Source: Paraglaciecola sp. 20A4 (GTDB lineage Bacteria > Pseudomonadota > Gammaproteobacteria > Enterobacterales > Alteromonadaceae). From it: a stretch of DNA of 64,000 bases. A program made the translations under genes and the position numbers. How positions within the stretch are numbered: position 1 is the stretch's first letter; each line of letters starts with the position of its first letter. Under the pieces are notes generated by a model that had not been told where the DNA came from, did not search any database, and worked only from the letters and a program-made list of their open reading frames with translations. Below, in pieces: positions 1-9,449 of the stretch. The stretch covers positions 230,267 to 294,266 of the forward strand of contig NZ_WTPY01000004.1 of assembly GCF_011378905.1 (NCBI RefSeq), in the 5' to 3' direction.

Positions 1-1053
1 GATCATGACCATACCAGTGATGACCATGTGGCTCAGCCCAAGCGTCAAGACTTAGAAGATTTCAGAGCTTTCCTTAGAAACCTGATGATGCATGCTGCAG
101 TCGGCACTGCCCTTGGCGGTGTTATGACGATGGTAGGTGAACCGCAAAATTTAATTATTGCTGACAAAGCGGGCTGGAATTTCGCCGAATTTTTTGTGCG
201 TATGTCACCCGTAACTATTCCGGTATTTTTCGCCGGTATTGCCACAACTTTTATGTTAGAAAAGCTTAAGTTGTTTAGCTACGGTGCACAGTTACCCACA
301 GTAGTGCGCGAGATATTGACTGCTCACAGTGAAGAACAAGAAACAACCCGTACCAAGCAAGACACTGCTAAATTATGGGTTCAAGGATTTATTGGCGTCT
401 GGTTAGTTATCGGTCTCGCAGGTCACTTTGCAGCGGTTGGCTTAATTGGCTTATCGATCATTGTATTAGCGACGTCTTTAAATGGTGTTATCGACGAGCA
501 TTCGATTGGTAAAGCATTTGAAGAAGCCTTGCCCTTTACCGCCCTGTTATGTGTGTTCTTTGGTGTTGTCGCCGTTATTATCGACCAGGGATTATTTACG
601 CCTGTAATCGATTGGGTACTGACCTTCGAAGGCCGCTCTCAACTGGTGATGTTCTATTTAGCCAACGGGGCGTTATCTATGGTCAGTGATAACGTATTCG
701 TTGGCTCGGTTTATATTACTGAAGTAACCGCCGCATTAAACAATGGTCATATCACGCGTGACGAGTTCGACATGTTAGCCGTAGCCATTAACACAGGTAC
801 TAACTTACCAAGTGTTGCTACCCCTAATGGACAAGCAGCATTCTTGTTCTTGCTAACCTCAGCAATTGCACCGCTATTGCGTTTGTCATACGGTACGATG
901 GTCTACATGGCACTGCCTTATACGATTGTACTGACCATCGTTGGTTTAGCTGCGACCTATTTTGGCTTAGCTGATTTAACGTCTTGGTTGTATGATATGG
1001 GCTTTATTCAGCATCACAGTGCCACGATAGGAGCTGCCGCAGTCGCCCACTAA
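1..1053 (+). CDS. nhaB: Na+/H+ antiporter NhaB, 3' part (cut by window edge)
   Basis: The frame is open from base 1, so this is the C-terminal part of a gene starting outside the window; the GTG at 28 is only the first start-like codon inside it. The protein exchanges Na+ for H+ across the inner membrane. The stretch [20 protein letters not shown] followed by [10 protein letters not shown] is characteristic of NhaB, and several hydrophobic helices follow, with the conserved [20 protein letters not shown] segment near the end. A strong terminator follows the stop, then dsbB, the usual gammaproteobacterial order. Family assignment is from recognised motifs and is firm. Confidence 0.93.
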   Translation, partial: DHDHTSDDHVAQPKRQDLEDFRAFLRNLMMHAAVGTALGGVMTMVGEPQNLIIADKAGWNFAEFFVRMSPVTIPVFFAGIATTFMLEKLKLFSYGAQLPTVVREILTAHSEEQETTRTKQDTAKLWVQGFIGVWLVIGLAGHFAAVGLIGLSIIVLATSLNGVIDEHSIGKAFEEALPFTALLCVFFGVVAVIIDQGLFTPVIDWVLTFEGRSQLVMFYLANGALSMVSDNVFVGSVYITEVTAALNNGHITRDEFDMLAVAINTGTNLPSVATPNGQAAFLFLLTSAIAPLLRLSYGTMVYMALPYTIVLTIVGLAATYFGLADLTSWLYDMGFIQHHSATIGAAAVAH

Positions 1054-1070
1054 GGCTGTATTGGCTTTGA

Positions 1071-1098
1071 AAGCACCGCCTTAAAGCGGTGCTTTTTT
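1071..1098 (+). terminator. Rho-independent terminator after nhaB
   Basis: AAGCACCGC and GCGGTGCTT pair around a short TTAAA-type loop and are followed by a T run. It lies 17 bases after the nhaB stop and separates it from dsbB. Confidence 0.9.
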
Positions 1099-1130
1099 GT
1101 TTTTGAAGTGAATATTTTAAGAGTAATACC

Positions 1131-1646
1131 ATGAATTATATTTCAAATTTAACCGAGAACCGTCTTGCATGGAGCTTGCTGTTTTTATCGACTCTAGTGT
1201 TAGAGGCTTATGCATTATTTAGTCAACATGCTATGGATTTACAGCCCTGTATTATGTGCATTTATCAACGAACGGCAATATTCGGGATCATGTTTGCCTG
1301 TATTCCCGTGTTGATAACGAATAATCTACTCACGCGATTACTGGCCTTTACCCTATGGGGAGTGTCAGCTATTTGGGGTGGGTTAATCGCATTTGAACAC
1401 TATGATATTCAAACTGCGGCTAATCCATTTTTCGCCACCTGCGAGATCGTGCCAAACTTTCCCTTTTGGTTGCCATTACACGAATGGTTACCCAACATAT
1501 TTGCTGCCACTGGCGATTGCGGGAATATCGATTGGCAATTCATGGATATGAGCATGCCTCAATGGATGATGGTCGTTTTTGCCATTTACAGTGTTATTTG
1601 GTTAGTGGTGCTATTGAGCCGATTAGCAGTAAAGCGTGCGCTTTAA
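1131..1646 (+). CDS. dsbB: Disulfide bond formation protein DsbB
   Basis: Inner-membrane quinone reductase that reoxidises periplasmic DsbA. At 171 residues it has the usual family length. The four essential cysteines are visible: C40-x-x-C43 (PCIMC) in the first periplasmic loop, and C104 and C130 in the second, the same spacing as E. coli DsbB. Four hydrophobic segments are apparent (about 12-30, 48-64, 70-88 and 145-165). It is transcribed apart from nhaB because of the terminator between them and has its own terminator downstream. Confidence 0.96.
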   Translation: MNYISNLTENRLAWSLLFLSTLVLEAYALFSQHAMDLQPCIMCIYQRTAIFGIMFACIPVLITNNLLTRLLAFTLWGVSAIWGGLIAFEHYDIQTAANPFFATCEIVPNFPFWLPLHEWLPNIFAATGDCGNIDWQFMDMSMPQWMMVVFAIYSVIWLVVLLSRLAVKRAL

Positions 1647-1667
1647 ACAGCGATTTACATCTTAATC

Positions 1668-1693
1668 AAAGGGAGCACATTGCTCCCTTTTTA
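1668..1693 (+). terminator. Rho-independent terminator after dsbB
   Basis: AAAGGGAGC / GCTCCCTTT stem with loop ACATT, followed by a T run. The roughly 200 bases from here to the next gene show no other feature I can name and must hold the promoter of the photolyase. Confidence 0.88.
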
Positions 1694-1891
1694 TATGCAG
1701 CACAAGATAGTTGTACTCAATCTTAGCAAACTCAATTTTACGGGTTGTAGAAAGACGGGGCACAATCCTGCAGTTGCCCACGCAGATAAAAGCGCTTTTG
1801 CTTAAATTGACACTATCCGGGCAGTGTAAGAATAGATCTAAAATATTTCTGTGGCGTAGAAGTGAATAGTTAACGTTATTCACTCATTAAA

Positions 1892-3415
1892 GTGAGCAAA
1901 ACCTTGCGATCAGTTAGTATTATTTTCCCTCACCAATTATTTGCTGAGCATCCGTGTTTAGAAACTCAAAGCCATGGAATATGGTTAGTTGAAGACGATC
2001 TATTTTTCGGTGACGATGATTACCCTCAATGCTTCCATCAGCAAAAACTACAATTACACTTTGCTTCAATGGCTTATTATCGTGAACGTTTAGAGAAAGA
2101 TAGTTTTGAATGTCATTATATTGCTTATCAACCAAAGCATAAGCAAAGTAAAAGTAGTTTGGTGCGTTTATTTGACGCGCTTACTGAGCAAGGTATTACG
2201 CTAATTCACACCTTAGATCCTGTCGACTACTTACTCAAACAACGTCTCGAATGTCATGCAGAAGAGAAAAAAATACAGATAAAATGGTATAAAAATCCAG
2301 GATTTATTAATACTCAACGCCAGAATGACGCTTATCGTGCTGGCAAAAAACGTTGGTTTATGGCTGACTTTTATCGATTTCAACGAACCCGCTTGAATAT
2401 TTTGCTCGATGGCGACAAACCTGTTTCAGGGCGTTGGAGTTTAGATGAAGATAATCGCAAAAAAATCCCTAAAAAAGAGCTCACTAAACTGCCCATACTT
2501 GTTTTAGCAAAAGAAACTAAATATCACACGGATGCCATTAAGCGTATACATAGCGAATATTCTCACCATCCCGGTGACGGTAATAGCGTTATTTACCCCG
2601 TCACGCATGCAGCAGCGCAAGACTGGTTAACAGCTTTCTTTGAGCAACGCTTTGCCTCATTTGGCCCTTATGAAGATGCTATCGTTGAAGGTCAGCACTG
2701 GCTCTATCATAGCGTACTGACCCCGATGTTGAATGTCGGTCTACTCACACCTAAGCAAGTAGTCGGTCAGGCCTTATCCTATGCCAATGAATATCAAGTA
2801 AGTCTTGCCAGCCTGGAGGGGTTTATTCGGCAAATTATTGGTTGGCGAGAATTTATGCGAGCAACTTATAGTGACTTAGGTGTGGCAATGCGTAGCCGCA
2901 ATGACTGGCAACATCATAGAACCATTCCAGCGTCATTTTACCAAGGTAACACAGGGATCACGCCTGTTGATGATACGATAAAACGAATTCTAGGCACCGG
3001 ATACTGTCATCACATTGAGCGATTAATGGTCTTGGGTGGGTTTTTCTTTCTATGTGAGTTCAAACCGAATGACATTTATCGCTGGTTTATGGACATGTTT
3101 GTAGACAGCTATGACTGGGTTATGGTGCCCAATGTTTACGCAATGAGCCAAAACGCCGATGGGGGCCAAATCACAACCAAGCCGTATTTTAGTGGTTCAA
3201 ATTACATCATTAAAATGAGTCATTACAAAAAGGGGCCTTGGTCTGATATTTGGGATGCCCTCTATTGGCGATGGATAATTAAAAATCAAAATTCATTACG
3301 TAAAAATCATCGTTGGGCGATGATGTGCCACCAAGTTGATAAGATGGATGAAAGTAAGAAGCAAGCCTATCTGAGGACTGCCGAGCAATTTTTGTCTTCT
3401 CTAGATGCTCAGTAA
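1892..3415 (+). CDS. Photolyase of the FeS-BCP / PhrB group lacking the Fe-S cysteines
   Basis: Cryptochrome/photolyase-family flavoprotein of the bacterial group typified by Agrobacterium PhrB, a (6-4) photolyase. The N-terminal antenna domain begins TLRSVSIIFPHQLF; the FAD-binding helical domain carries GWREFMR (317-323), the paired histidines of YCHHIERLMVLG (373-374) and MSQNADGG (418-425). In PhrB relatives four cysteines bind a 4Fe-4S cluster: one before the YxHHI helix and three after the MSxY motif. Here the first position reads TPVDD (357-361) and the region after MSHY (442-445) is shortened and has no cysteine. The GTG start gives the expected N-terminus. The gene ends 2 bases from the convergent ycgN-like gene. 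FAD binding and a repair or light-sensing role follow from the family; the reaction is inferred. Confidence 0.88.
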   Translation: MSKTLRSVSIIFPHQLFAEHPCLETQSHGIWLVEDDLFFGDDDYPQCFHQQKLQLHFASMAYYRERLEKDSFECHYIAYQPKHKQSKSSLVRLFDALTEQGITLIHTLDPVDYLLKQRLECHAEEKKIQIKWYKNPGFINTQRQNDAYRAGKKRWFMADFYRFQRTRLNILLDGDKPVSGRWSLDEDNRKKIPKKELTKLPILVLAKETKYHTDAIKRIHSEYSHHPGDGNSVIYPVTHAAAQDWLTAFFEQRFASFGPYEDAIVEGQHWLYHSVLTPMLNVGLLTPKQVVGQALSYANEYQVSLASLEGFIRQIIGWREFMRATYSDLGVAMRSRNDWQHHRTIPASFYQGNTGITPVDDTIKRILGTGYCHHIERLMVLGGFFFLCEFKPNDIYRWFMDMFVDSYDWVMVPNVYAMSQNADGGQITTKPYFSGSNYIIKMSHYKKGPWSDIWDALYWRWIIKNQNSLRKNHRWAMMCHQVDKMDESKKQAYLRTAEQFLSSLDAQ

Positions 3416-3417
3416 AA

Positions 3418-3912
3418 CTACTCTACATCTTCCAAAGGCCACACGGCGATATAATCTTCGAAGTCTTCTAACTCAACATCGTGATCAAAAACTGTTTTAC
3501 CACGCACTGACATACCGACTTTATGCATCTTGGCTTTCTTGCCTTTATTCAGAAGTGGATGCCAAGAGGGCAAACCGCGTCCTTCATGCAAACGTCGATA
3601 GCTACAACTGGTTGGCATAAAGAATATATCGCTGATATTCTCTTTGGTTAGCTTGACGCAGTCTGGCACTAACACTGTCCGTTCATCATATCGGGTACAA
3701 TTACATGTTTTTGTATTTAATAAACCACATGCAATATTAGTGTAGTGGATTTGTTCGCCAGTATTGATATGTGCCGTAGGCCCAGCGTTTTCGGTCGCTT
3801 CATCGTCTATAAACTTGTGAAGACAACATTTTGCACAGCCATCGCAAATTGATTCCCACTGTGCTTCGTTCATTTTTTCTAGTGGCGTATCTAGCCAAAA
3901 CTTATCATTCAT
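3418..3912 (-). CDS. ycgN: YcgN family cysteine-cluster protein (UPF0260)
   Basis: Conserved cytoplasmic protein of unknown biochemical role, 164 residues from the chosen start. Cysteines are grouped as expected: CDGCAKCC near residue 24, then CGLLNTKTCNC, VPDCVKL and TSCSYR, compatible with Fe-S or Zn binding. I chose the ATG at 3912, reading MNDKFWLDTPLEKM, because it matches the family N-terminus; the longer frame to 3954 merely runs into the upstream gene. The start overlaps the stop of the STAS-like gene by 8 bases, implying translational coupling. It is last in the minus-strand run beginning at rnd. Confidence 0.88.
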   Translation of the reverse strand: MNDKFWLDTPLEKMNEAQWESICDGCAKCCLHKFIDDEATENAGPTAHINTGEQIHYTNIACGLLNTKTCNCTRYDERTVLVPDCVKLTKENISDIFFMPTSCSYRRLHEGRGLPSWHPLLNKGKKAKMHKVGMSVRGKTVFDHDVELEDFEDYIAVWPLEDVE

Positions 3913-4285
3913 AATTATATAGTAACCAGGCAATTGCCTTACTTTTAGATTCAAAATTCTTTACGGGTAAATTAAACTTTTCATAAATTTCAGCAACTAA
4001 ATCATTGGTGTGATCTAACCCACTTACCAGTCGCGCCAGTCTTAGCCCGCCCAACCAATCTTCGTCCCGCATTCGCACTAAAAGGTTAATAATATCCATC
4101 GATTGGTAACTTAACTTCACTTCACGAAGGTCGAACAGTATTCCTATTAGATTGTGCATATGCGCTAAATTAATCGCTTTTTTGATGACTATTTCCATCT
4201 TGTCCACATGATCAACATGACCAGATGCTTCGAAAACGACCAACTTATTGGCTAAATCTAAGCGATGCTGTTGGGTGAATGCCAT
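3905..4285 (-). CDS. STAS / SpoIIAA-like domain protein
   Basis: A 126-residue protein that is one alpha/beta domain resembling the SpoIIAA-like STAS fold: strand LVVFEASGHVDH, a long helix (MEIVIKKAINLAHM), strand LIGILFDLREV, and an ending of the form VKNFESKSKAIAWLL that is common in this group. No transmembrane segment. Its partner cannot be read from sequence; STAS domains often bind other proteins or small ligands. It sits between ycgM-like and ycgN-like genes and overlaps the latter by 8 bases, so it is probably co-transcribed. The family call is by pattern and moderately sure. Confidence 0.65.
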   Translation of the reverse strand: MAFTQQHRLDLANKLVVFEASGHVDHVDKMEIVIKKAINLAHMHNLIGILFDLREVKLSYQSMDIINLLVRMRDEDWLGGLRLARLVSGLDHTNDLVAEIYEKFNLPVKNFESKSKAIAWLLYNYE

Positions 4286-4350
4286 TAGCGAGTACTCTTA
4301 ATTTCTGGCGCAAAAACTACTTTAAATGCTAGCTAATGCACGCATTGTGT

Positions 4351-5010
4351 TCAAATAACTTTAGTCTTAACGGAAAAGTGATCTATCAGCATTATGTCTA
4401 AATCGTCGCCAACCTCTAATGGGCCCACGCCTTTAGGCGTGCCCGTTAATACAATATCACCGGGTAATAAGGTAAATGTTTGCGAAATATTGACGAGTAA
4501 AGACAAAATGCTATGCATCATATGTACACTGTTCCCTTGTTGCCTAAGTTTACCATTTACAGCCATACTAAACTGAATATTTCGTTCAAGATCGATGTCC
4601 CCCACAGGCACAAAATTGGACATAGGACAGCTTGAATCAAAACTCTTCGCTCGCTCCCAAGGCTGGCCATCGGCCTTTAATTGGTCTTGTACATCACGAA
4701 GCGTAAGATCCAAGGCTAAGCCAAGACCTAAAATGCCCTGTTTTGCAGATTTTTCATCACTATTAGTTAACCGCTCGCCGATTAAAACAGCGATTTCCAG
4801 CTCGTTATGACAACTACCGTGCCCTTTTGGGATATATATGGGTTGCTGAATATCACAAAGTGCAGTGCTAGGTTTAATAAATAACAATGGCTGTTTGGGT
4901 ACGTCGTTATTTAATTCTTTTATATGCTCAAGATAATTACGTCCAACGCACACCACCTTGCCTATCGGTAAATCAATGGCATCGCCACTTATAAAATGAT
5001 GCTGATACAT
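4351..5010 (-). CDS. ycgM: Fumarylacetoacetate hydrolase family protein (YcgM-like)
   Basis: Small single-domain FAH-superfamily enzyme, 219 residues. Visible motifs are KVVCVGRNYLEH at the N-terminus, PLLFIKPSTAL, the metal-binding ELEIAVLIGE with ALDLTLRDVQ, and the C-terminal LLPGDIVLTGTPKGVGPLEVGD. YcgM and human FAHD1 are acylpyruvase/oxaloacetate-decarboxylase type enzymes; the exact substrate here is inferred. Its ATG directly abuts the stop of the transglycosylase gene with no bases between, a strong sign of co-transcription. In E. coli ycgL, ycgM and ycgN also cluster. Confidence 0.88.
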   Translation of the reverse strand: MYQHHFISGDAIDLPIGKVVCVGRNYLEHIKELNNDVPKQPLLFIKPSTALCDIQQPIYIPKGHGSCHNELEIAVLIGERLTNSDEKSAKQGILGLGLALDLTLRDVQDQLKADGQPWERAKSFDSSCPMSNFVPVGDIDLERNIQFSMAVNGKLRQQGNSVHMMHSILSLLVNISQTFTLLPGDIVLTGTPKGVGPLEVGDDLDIMLIDHFSVKTKVI

Positions 5011-6006
5011 TTAACTGCCCTTTTTAATACGGTCTGATAAATAACCCACTGCCACGCCAAAATAGCTAGAGCGGTTCCAACCCATCAAAGTATGAAAATT
5101 ATTGTAAACCAAGTAAATACGCCCTTTCTCACCATCAGGCATGATTAACGATGCTTTCACAGCCACTGAAGGTAATGCGCTTCCATCATAACGACTAACG
5201 CCTAATTCTTGCCACTGTTTTAGGGTATGCATTTTTGCTTTATCTAAACCCGCTAATGAAAGGTCGAAGCCTTCCTTTAATCGAACTTGACGACCCCATG
5301 TTCCGCTGTCATCCCAGCCTTCTGTTTTAAGAAAATTAGCGATAGACGCAAACACGTCGGCAGGATTGTTCCAAATATCTTTTTTACCATCACCATCGAA
5401 ATCATAAGCATAATGCAAAAACGAAGTAGGCATAAATTGACTTTGCCCCATCGCGCCGGCCCAAGATCCAAGGAATTCGTTTTGGCTAATATGCTCTTGG
5501 CGCAGAATATCAAGCGCCGCATAAAGCTGTTTTCTAAACATACTTTCGCGGCGCCCTTCATAGGCCATGGTAGCCAATGAAGATATTACCGGATAATTAC
5601 CGGTGATTTTTCCAAAATTACTTTCGTTCCCCCAAAGCGCTAAAATAAAACGCGCTTGCACGCCGAATTTTTTCTCTACTTGGCTAAGTAGCGCTTTATG
5701 CTTTTGATATAATGCAACGGCCTGTTGTACTTTCCAATCCGGTACTCGAGTGGCTAAATATGTATCGAGGGTTATTTTTCTTTCGGGCTGGTTTTTATCT
5801 GCTTTGACGACACGTTTGCGAAAGGTCGCATCAATGAAAACGCGGTCAAGAAAGTCAGCTTCGTAGCCTTTAGTAATGGCTTCGGTTTTAAAATTTTGCA
5901 GATAAAGTTCGAAGCCTTGCTGTGATTTTTCAGTTTGCCCAAGACCAGGTGGACTCAACATCAGTGTTCCAATAAAAAGCATCAAATAAGCATTAAAGCG
6001 AGACAT
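5011..6006 (-). CDS. Lytic murein transglycosylase, MltB family
   Basis: Cleaves the glycan strand of peptidoglycan with formation of a 1,6-anhydro end. The start gives a signal peptide of about 23 residues ending PPGLGQ; there is no lipobox cysteine, so it is predicted periplasmic and soluble, unlike E. coli MltB. The catalytic glutamate is E128 in ALWGNESNFG, followed by SSLATMAYEGRR and the signature GSWAGAMGQSQFMPTSF. The C-terminus (LMGWNRSSYFGVAVGYLSDRI) is also typical of this family. The stop abuts the ycgM-like start. Length 331 is normal. Confidence 0.92.
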   Translation of the reverse strand: MSRFNAYLMLFIGTLMLSPPGLGQTEKSQQGFELYLQNFKTEAITKGYEADFLDRVFIDATFRKRVVKADKNQPERKITLDTYLATRVPDWKVQQAVALYQKHKALLSQVEKKFGVQARFILALWGNESNFGKITGNYPVISSLATMAYEGRRESMFRKQLYAALDILRQEHISQNEFLGSWAGAMGQSQFMPTSFLHYAYDFDGDGKKDIWNNPADVFASIANFLKTEGWDDSGTWGRQVRLKEGFDLSLAGLDKAKMHTLKQWQELGVSRYDGSALPSVAVKASLIMPDGEKGRIYLVYNNFHTLMGWNRSSYFGVAVGYLSDRIKKGS

Positions 6007-6119
6007 AATATCCTCCTAAGAATAACTCAAATATAAGCATGGTTGGACCTAAGTCATCTTAGACCCATAAAAAAATACTTAACGAATAGAAAATAATGCT
6101 AAATGGCCACCCCATAATT

Positions 6120-6407
6120 TTATATTTTGGGGGGGTGTGCTGCCAAATGTTGCTTGAGTAAATTCTCTTCAGGTGGCGGTAACTGTAAATAGAAACCGTT
6201 TTTCGTCAACTCGTCTCGTAGAGTCTGAATATCAACTTGCCCTAAGAGGCGATCCTTTTTAATTGGCATGATCATAATAAAACGCGGCGCACCAAACATC
6301 TTCATTAATGCTTCTGGTACCCGAGAAAAATCGTCGCGCCCAGGAACATATAAATACGTATCGGTTTTTTTGCTACTTTTATATACTGCACACAATAAAT
6401 TAAGCAT
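6120..6407 (-). CDS. ycgL: YcgL domain protein
   Basis: Small conserved gammaproteobacterial protein of 95 residues and unknown function. Family hallmarks are the N-terminal LLCAVYKSSKKTDTYLYV, the middle LMKMFGAPRFIMIMPI and the proline-rich end LQLPPPEENLL. Its ATG lies 8 bases inside the 3' end of rnd, so the two are translationally coupled. In many gammaproteobacteria ycgL sits beside rnd and the min genes; the min genes are not in this window. Confidence 0.9.
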   Translation of the reverse strand: MLNLLCAVYKSSKKTDTYLYVPGRDDFSRVPEALMKMFGAPRFIMIMPIKKDRLLGQVDIQTLRDELTKNGFYLQLPPPEENLLKQHLAAHPPKI

Positions 6408-7557
6408 TAGCAGACTCTGGAATATTCAAACCGTCAACCCCTGCCAACTCGGCTTGCAAGAATTCTCCTCGCCAACCGTCCAGCAGATCGGGTTGTAGCC
6501 CTTGTGCTCGTGTGTCATCAACACTGAACCAGCACCATTTAATAAGCTGATTAATCTGCTTCTTAGATCCAATCAATTCAACAGGCACGCCGAGTTTTTC
6601 AGCATTTCGTACACAGACTTCACGAACCGCAGCGGTGACTTTTTTAAATCGGGGAAAATCAACCAGCCGTTCTACCGGCTGCGGATAAGTGCTTTCATCA
6701 ACATTTTGCGCGGCTTCGATAATATCGAGCATGGCTTGACCATTGACACGAATTTCCTGAGGAGTGAGTCCTGATATTTGATGTAGCGCATTCTTACTGC
6801 TGGGCAGCTTCTTAGCGACTTCTAATAGATTAGCTTCACGTACCACAAAATTTAGCGCTAAATCTCGCTGTTGGGCTTCTTTCGCCCGCCACGCAGTTAA
6901 TTGCTGTAACACGTAAAGTGATTTTCCCGTCACATGCCAACTGTTTTTAATATTCAGATACAACAAATCAAAGGGGATTTGGCTTTGTTTTTTGCGTGTC
7001 AGGTTATCCATTTCGGTAAAGACCCAAGCTTGACGATTTTGCTCCACCGTTTTATCACGCAGTGCAGGATAAAGCTGAAACAAATACAGCACATCGTAAG
7101 CAGCGTATTGACACTGCTGTGGTGAAAGCGGTCTAGCAAGCCAGTCTGTCCGAGACTCGCCTTTATCAACTTGCACATCCAACATGATTTCGACTAACTT
7201 TGCGTAACCCAAAGAGGCCCCCATGCCCACAATGGCCGCAGCAAATTGGGTATCAAATATCGGCGTTGGAACAATATTAAGTGAACACATAAATGTTTCA
7301 ATATCTTCGGAACACGAATGCAAAATTTTAATGATATTAGCGTCAGTAAAAATAGCCTTGAGGACACTAAAGTCATTAATTTCTAAAGGATCTATTAGAG
7401 CAATTTGCTGCCCATCGTAAATTTGAATCAAACCAAGTTGTGGATATAAAGTGCGCGTACGCACAAATTCTGTATCGACGGCAATTGCCTGGGCTTTTGC
7501 CAATTGAGCGCAGTAGGCGTTCAATGCTTCATCTGTGGTAATCGAAATATATTGCAC
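6400..7557 (-). CDS. rnd: Ribonuclease D
   Basis: 3'-to-5' exoribonuclease for tRNA and small RNA maturation. The DEDD exonuclease domain begins AVDTEFVRTRTLYPQLGLIQ (D28 and E30 from the chosen start), with the second Asp in LHSCSEDIE and a tyrosine-type motif QYAAYDVLYL; an HRDC domain follows (about 210-290, LTAWRAKEAQQRDL). I start it at the GTG at 7557, giving VQYISITTDEAL, which aligns with the known N-terminus; the longer frame to 7587 runs through the fadD terminator and cannot be right. Length 385 is normal. Confidence 0.93.
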   Translation of the reverse strand: MQYISITTDEALNAYCAQLAKAQAIAVDTEFVRTRTLYPQLGLIQIYDGQQIALIDPLEINDFSVLKAIFTDANIIKILHSCSEDIETFMCSLNIVPTPIFDTQFAAAIVGMGASLGYAKLVEIMLDVQVDKGESRTDWLARPLSPQQCQYAAYDVLYLFQLYPALRDKTVEQNRQAWVFTEMDNLTRKKQSQIPFDLLYLNIKNSWHVTGKSLYVLQQLTAWRAKEAQQRDLALNFVVREANLLEVAKKLPSSKNALHQISGLTPQEIRVNGQAMLDIIEAAQNVDESTYPQPVERLVDFPRFKKVTAAVREVCVRNAEKLGVPVELIGSKKQINQLIKWCWFSVDDTRAQGLQPDLLDGWRGEFLQAELAGVDGLNIPESANA

Positions 7558-7573
7558 GTCTTTCCAAACACAT

Positions 7574-7599
7574 AAAAAAGCCAGCAAAAGCCGGCGTTT
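7574..7599 (-). terminator. Rho-independent terminator after fadD
   Basis: Read on the minus strand: GCCGGC, loop TTTT, GCTGGC, then six T. It ends transcription from fadD before rnd and rules out the longer rnd start. Confidence 0.82.
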
Positions 7600-7636
7600 A
7601 TCATTAAAACAGTATCAAAGGCCTTAAAGGCTTCTA

Positions 7637-9295
7637 CTATTTCTCGTCGCGAAGTTCTCTGCGCAGTATCTTACCAACATTCGATTTTGGAAGCTCGTCT
7701 CTAAACTCAACTTTTTTCGGAACTTTATAACCAGTTAAATGTTTGCGGCAATGATCGATGACATCTTTCTCGCTCAACCCCGGATGACGACGCACTGCAA
7801 ATACCTTCACAGCTTCACCAGACGCTTCATGAGGAATGCCAACCGCAGCCACTTCTACGATGTCTTCATGCATAGCAGCCACTTCTTCTATTTCATTGGG
7901 AAATACGTTGAATCCTGAGACTAGAATCATATCTTTTTTACGATCAACAATATAAAAATATCCGTCGTCATCACACCGAGCAATATCACCCGTAGCAAGC
8001 CAACCATCTTTTAATATCTCATCTGTCGCTTCTGGTCGATTCAAGTAACCAAGCATGACTTGCGGACCTTTGACCAACAACTCGCCTGATTCGCCGGGCT
8101 TAACATCCACCCCGTCATCATCGACCAGACGGATGTCAGTAGAGGGTACAGGCAAACCAATAGAACCGTTATAATGCTTAAGTTGCGGCGGGTTAACACT
8201 CACTATCGGGCTGCACTCAGTAAGACCATACCCTTCAAGTAGTACGTGCCCCGTCAACTTAAACCAGCGTTCAGCAACGGCGCGTTGCACCGCCATGCCA
8301 CCACCGAGTGAAAACTTCACATTGGTAAAATCTAATTCGGTAAAACTAGGGGTATTAAGCAAGCCATTAAATAAGGTGTTCACACCCGTTAAAACGGTAA
8401 ACGGATATTTAGCTAATTCAGATACAAAGCCAGCCATATCTCTAGGATTTGTGATCAATAAGTTAGCACACCCTAACTTTAAGAATAGCAGGCAATTCGC
8501 TTGCAAGGCAAAGATGTGATAAAGCGGTAACGCCGTTACCACCAACTCTTTATTTGGCACAGTCACAGTATTTAAGATAGCGGAAGCTTGCTCTAAATTA
8601 GCAACCATATTTCTATGGGTTAACATTGCCCCTTTTGACACCCCTGTGGTGCCACCAGTATATTGCAAAAAGGCAAGATCGTCGCCAGTCACACCTGGTC
8701 GCGTATAGCTTTGTGTGGCGCCTTGCTTCAATGTATCCATAAACGGTATTGCTTTGGGCAAAGAATAGCTCGGAACCATCTTCTTAACGTATTTAACAAC
8801 GAAGTTGGTTAGCCATTTTTTCGGCATACCTAACATATCGCCAATTTTCGTTAGTAATACGGTCTCTAATGTCGTTTCACTGAGTACATCACTTAAGGTA
8901 CAGGCAAAATTTTCAACAATAACAATTGCTTTAGCATTTGAATCATTAAGCTGATGCTTTAATTCTCGGGCTGTATATTGCGGATTAACATTTACTACGA
9001 CCATACCCGCGCGCAGCACACCAAACAGTGCAACAGGGTATTGCAGCAAATTCGGCATCATAATGGCAACAGCGTCACCTTTTTTTAGTCCTGAATTTTG
9101 TAAATAAGCTGCGAAATGTTTAGAATACTGATCAAGCTGTGCAAAGGTAATCGACTTACCCAAATTAATGTAGGCTACGCTATCTGCGTAGGTTTTGACT
9201 GACTGCTCGAAAATATCAACAATAGACGAATAGCTGTCGGGATTAATTGTTTGTGGCACGCGTGCGTCGTAACTTTTAAACCAAGATTTTTCCAC
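7637..9295 (-). CDS. fadD: Long-chain fatty-acid-CoA ligase
   Basis: Activates imported long-chain fatty acids with ATP and CoA for beta-oxidation; peripheral to the inner membrane. AMP-binding signature [13 protein letters not shown] (about 212-224), [22 protein letters not shown] and the C-terminal [12 protein letters not shown] lysine motif are all present. The GTG at 9295 (reading [20 protein letters not shown]) is chosen because a full AGGAGG lies 5 bases upstream and the N-terminus matches FadD. Length 552 is typical. It has its own terminator. I did not see an unambiguous FadR site in the 150 bases upstream. Confidence 0.95.
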   Translation of the reverse strand: MEKSWFKSYDARVPQTINPDSYSSIVDIFEQSVKTYADSVAYINLGKSITFAQLDQYSKHFAAYLQNSGLKKGDAVAIMMPNLLQYPVALFGVLRAGMVVVNVNPQYTARELKHQLNDSNAKAIVIVENFACTLSDVLSETTLETVLLTKIGDMLGMPKKWLTNFVVKYVKKMVPSYSLPKAIPFMDTLKQGATQSYTRPGVTGDDLAFLQYTGGTTGVSKGAMLTHRNMVANLEQASAILNTVTVPNKELVVTALPLYHIFALQANCLLFLKLGCANLLITNPRDMAGFVSELAKYPFTVLTGVNTLFNGLLNTPSFTELDFTNVKFSLGGGMAVQRAVAERWFKLTGHVLLEGYGLTECSPIVSVNPPQLKHYNGSIGLPVPSTDIRLVDDDGVDVKPGESGELLVKGPQVMLGYLNRPEATDEILKDGWLATGDIARCDDDGYFYIVDRKKDMILVSGFNVFPNEIEEVAAMHEDIVEVAAVGIPHEASGEAVKVFAVRRHPGLSEKDVIDHCRKHLTGYKVPKKVEFRDELPKSNVGKILRRELRDEK

Positions 9296-9449
9296 TTTGC
9301 CTCCTCGGCGCAACCTCGACCACTAAGAAAAGGCACGACATGTGCGGGTCGACGGCAATTATACTACTTAATGCGCCGCATAATACCCAAACCTAGTATA
9401 AAGATAAACGAAGATCACTACATATAATTAACATTTTACCTATATATAG

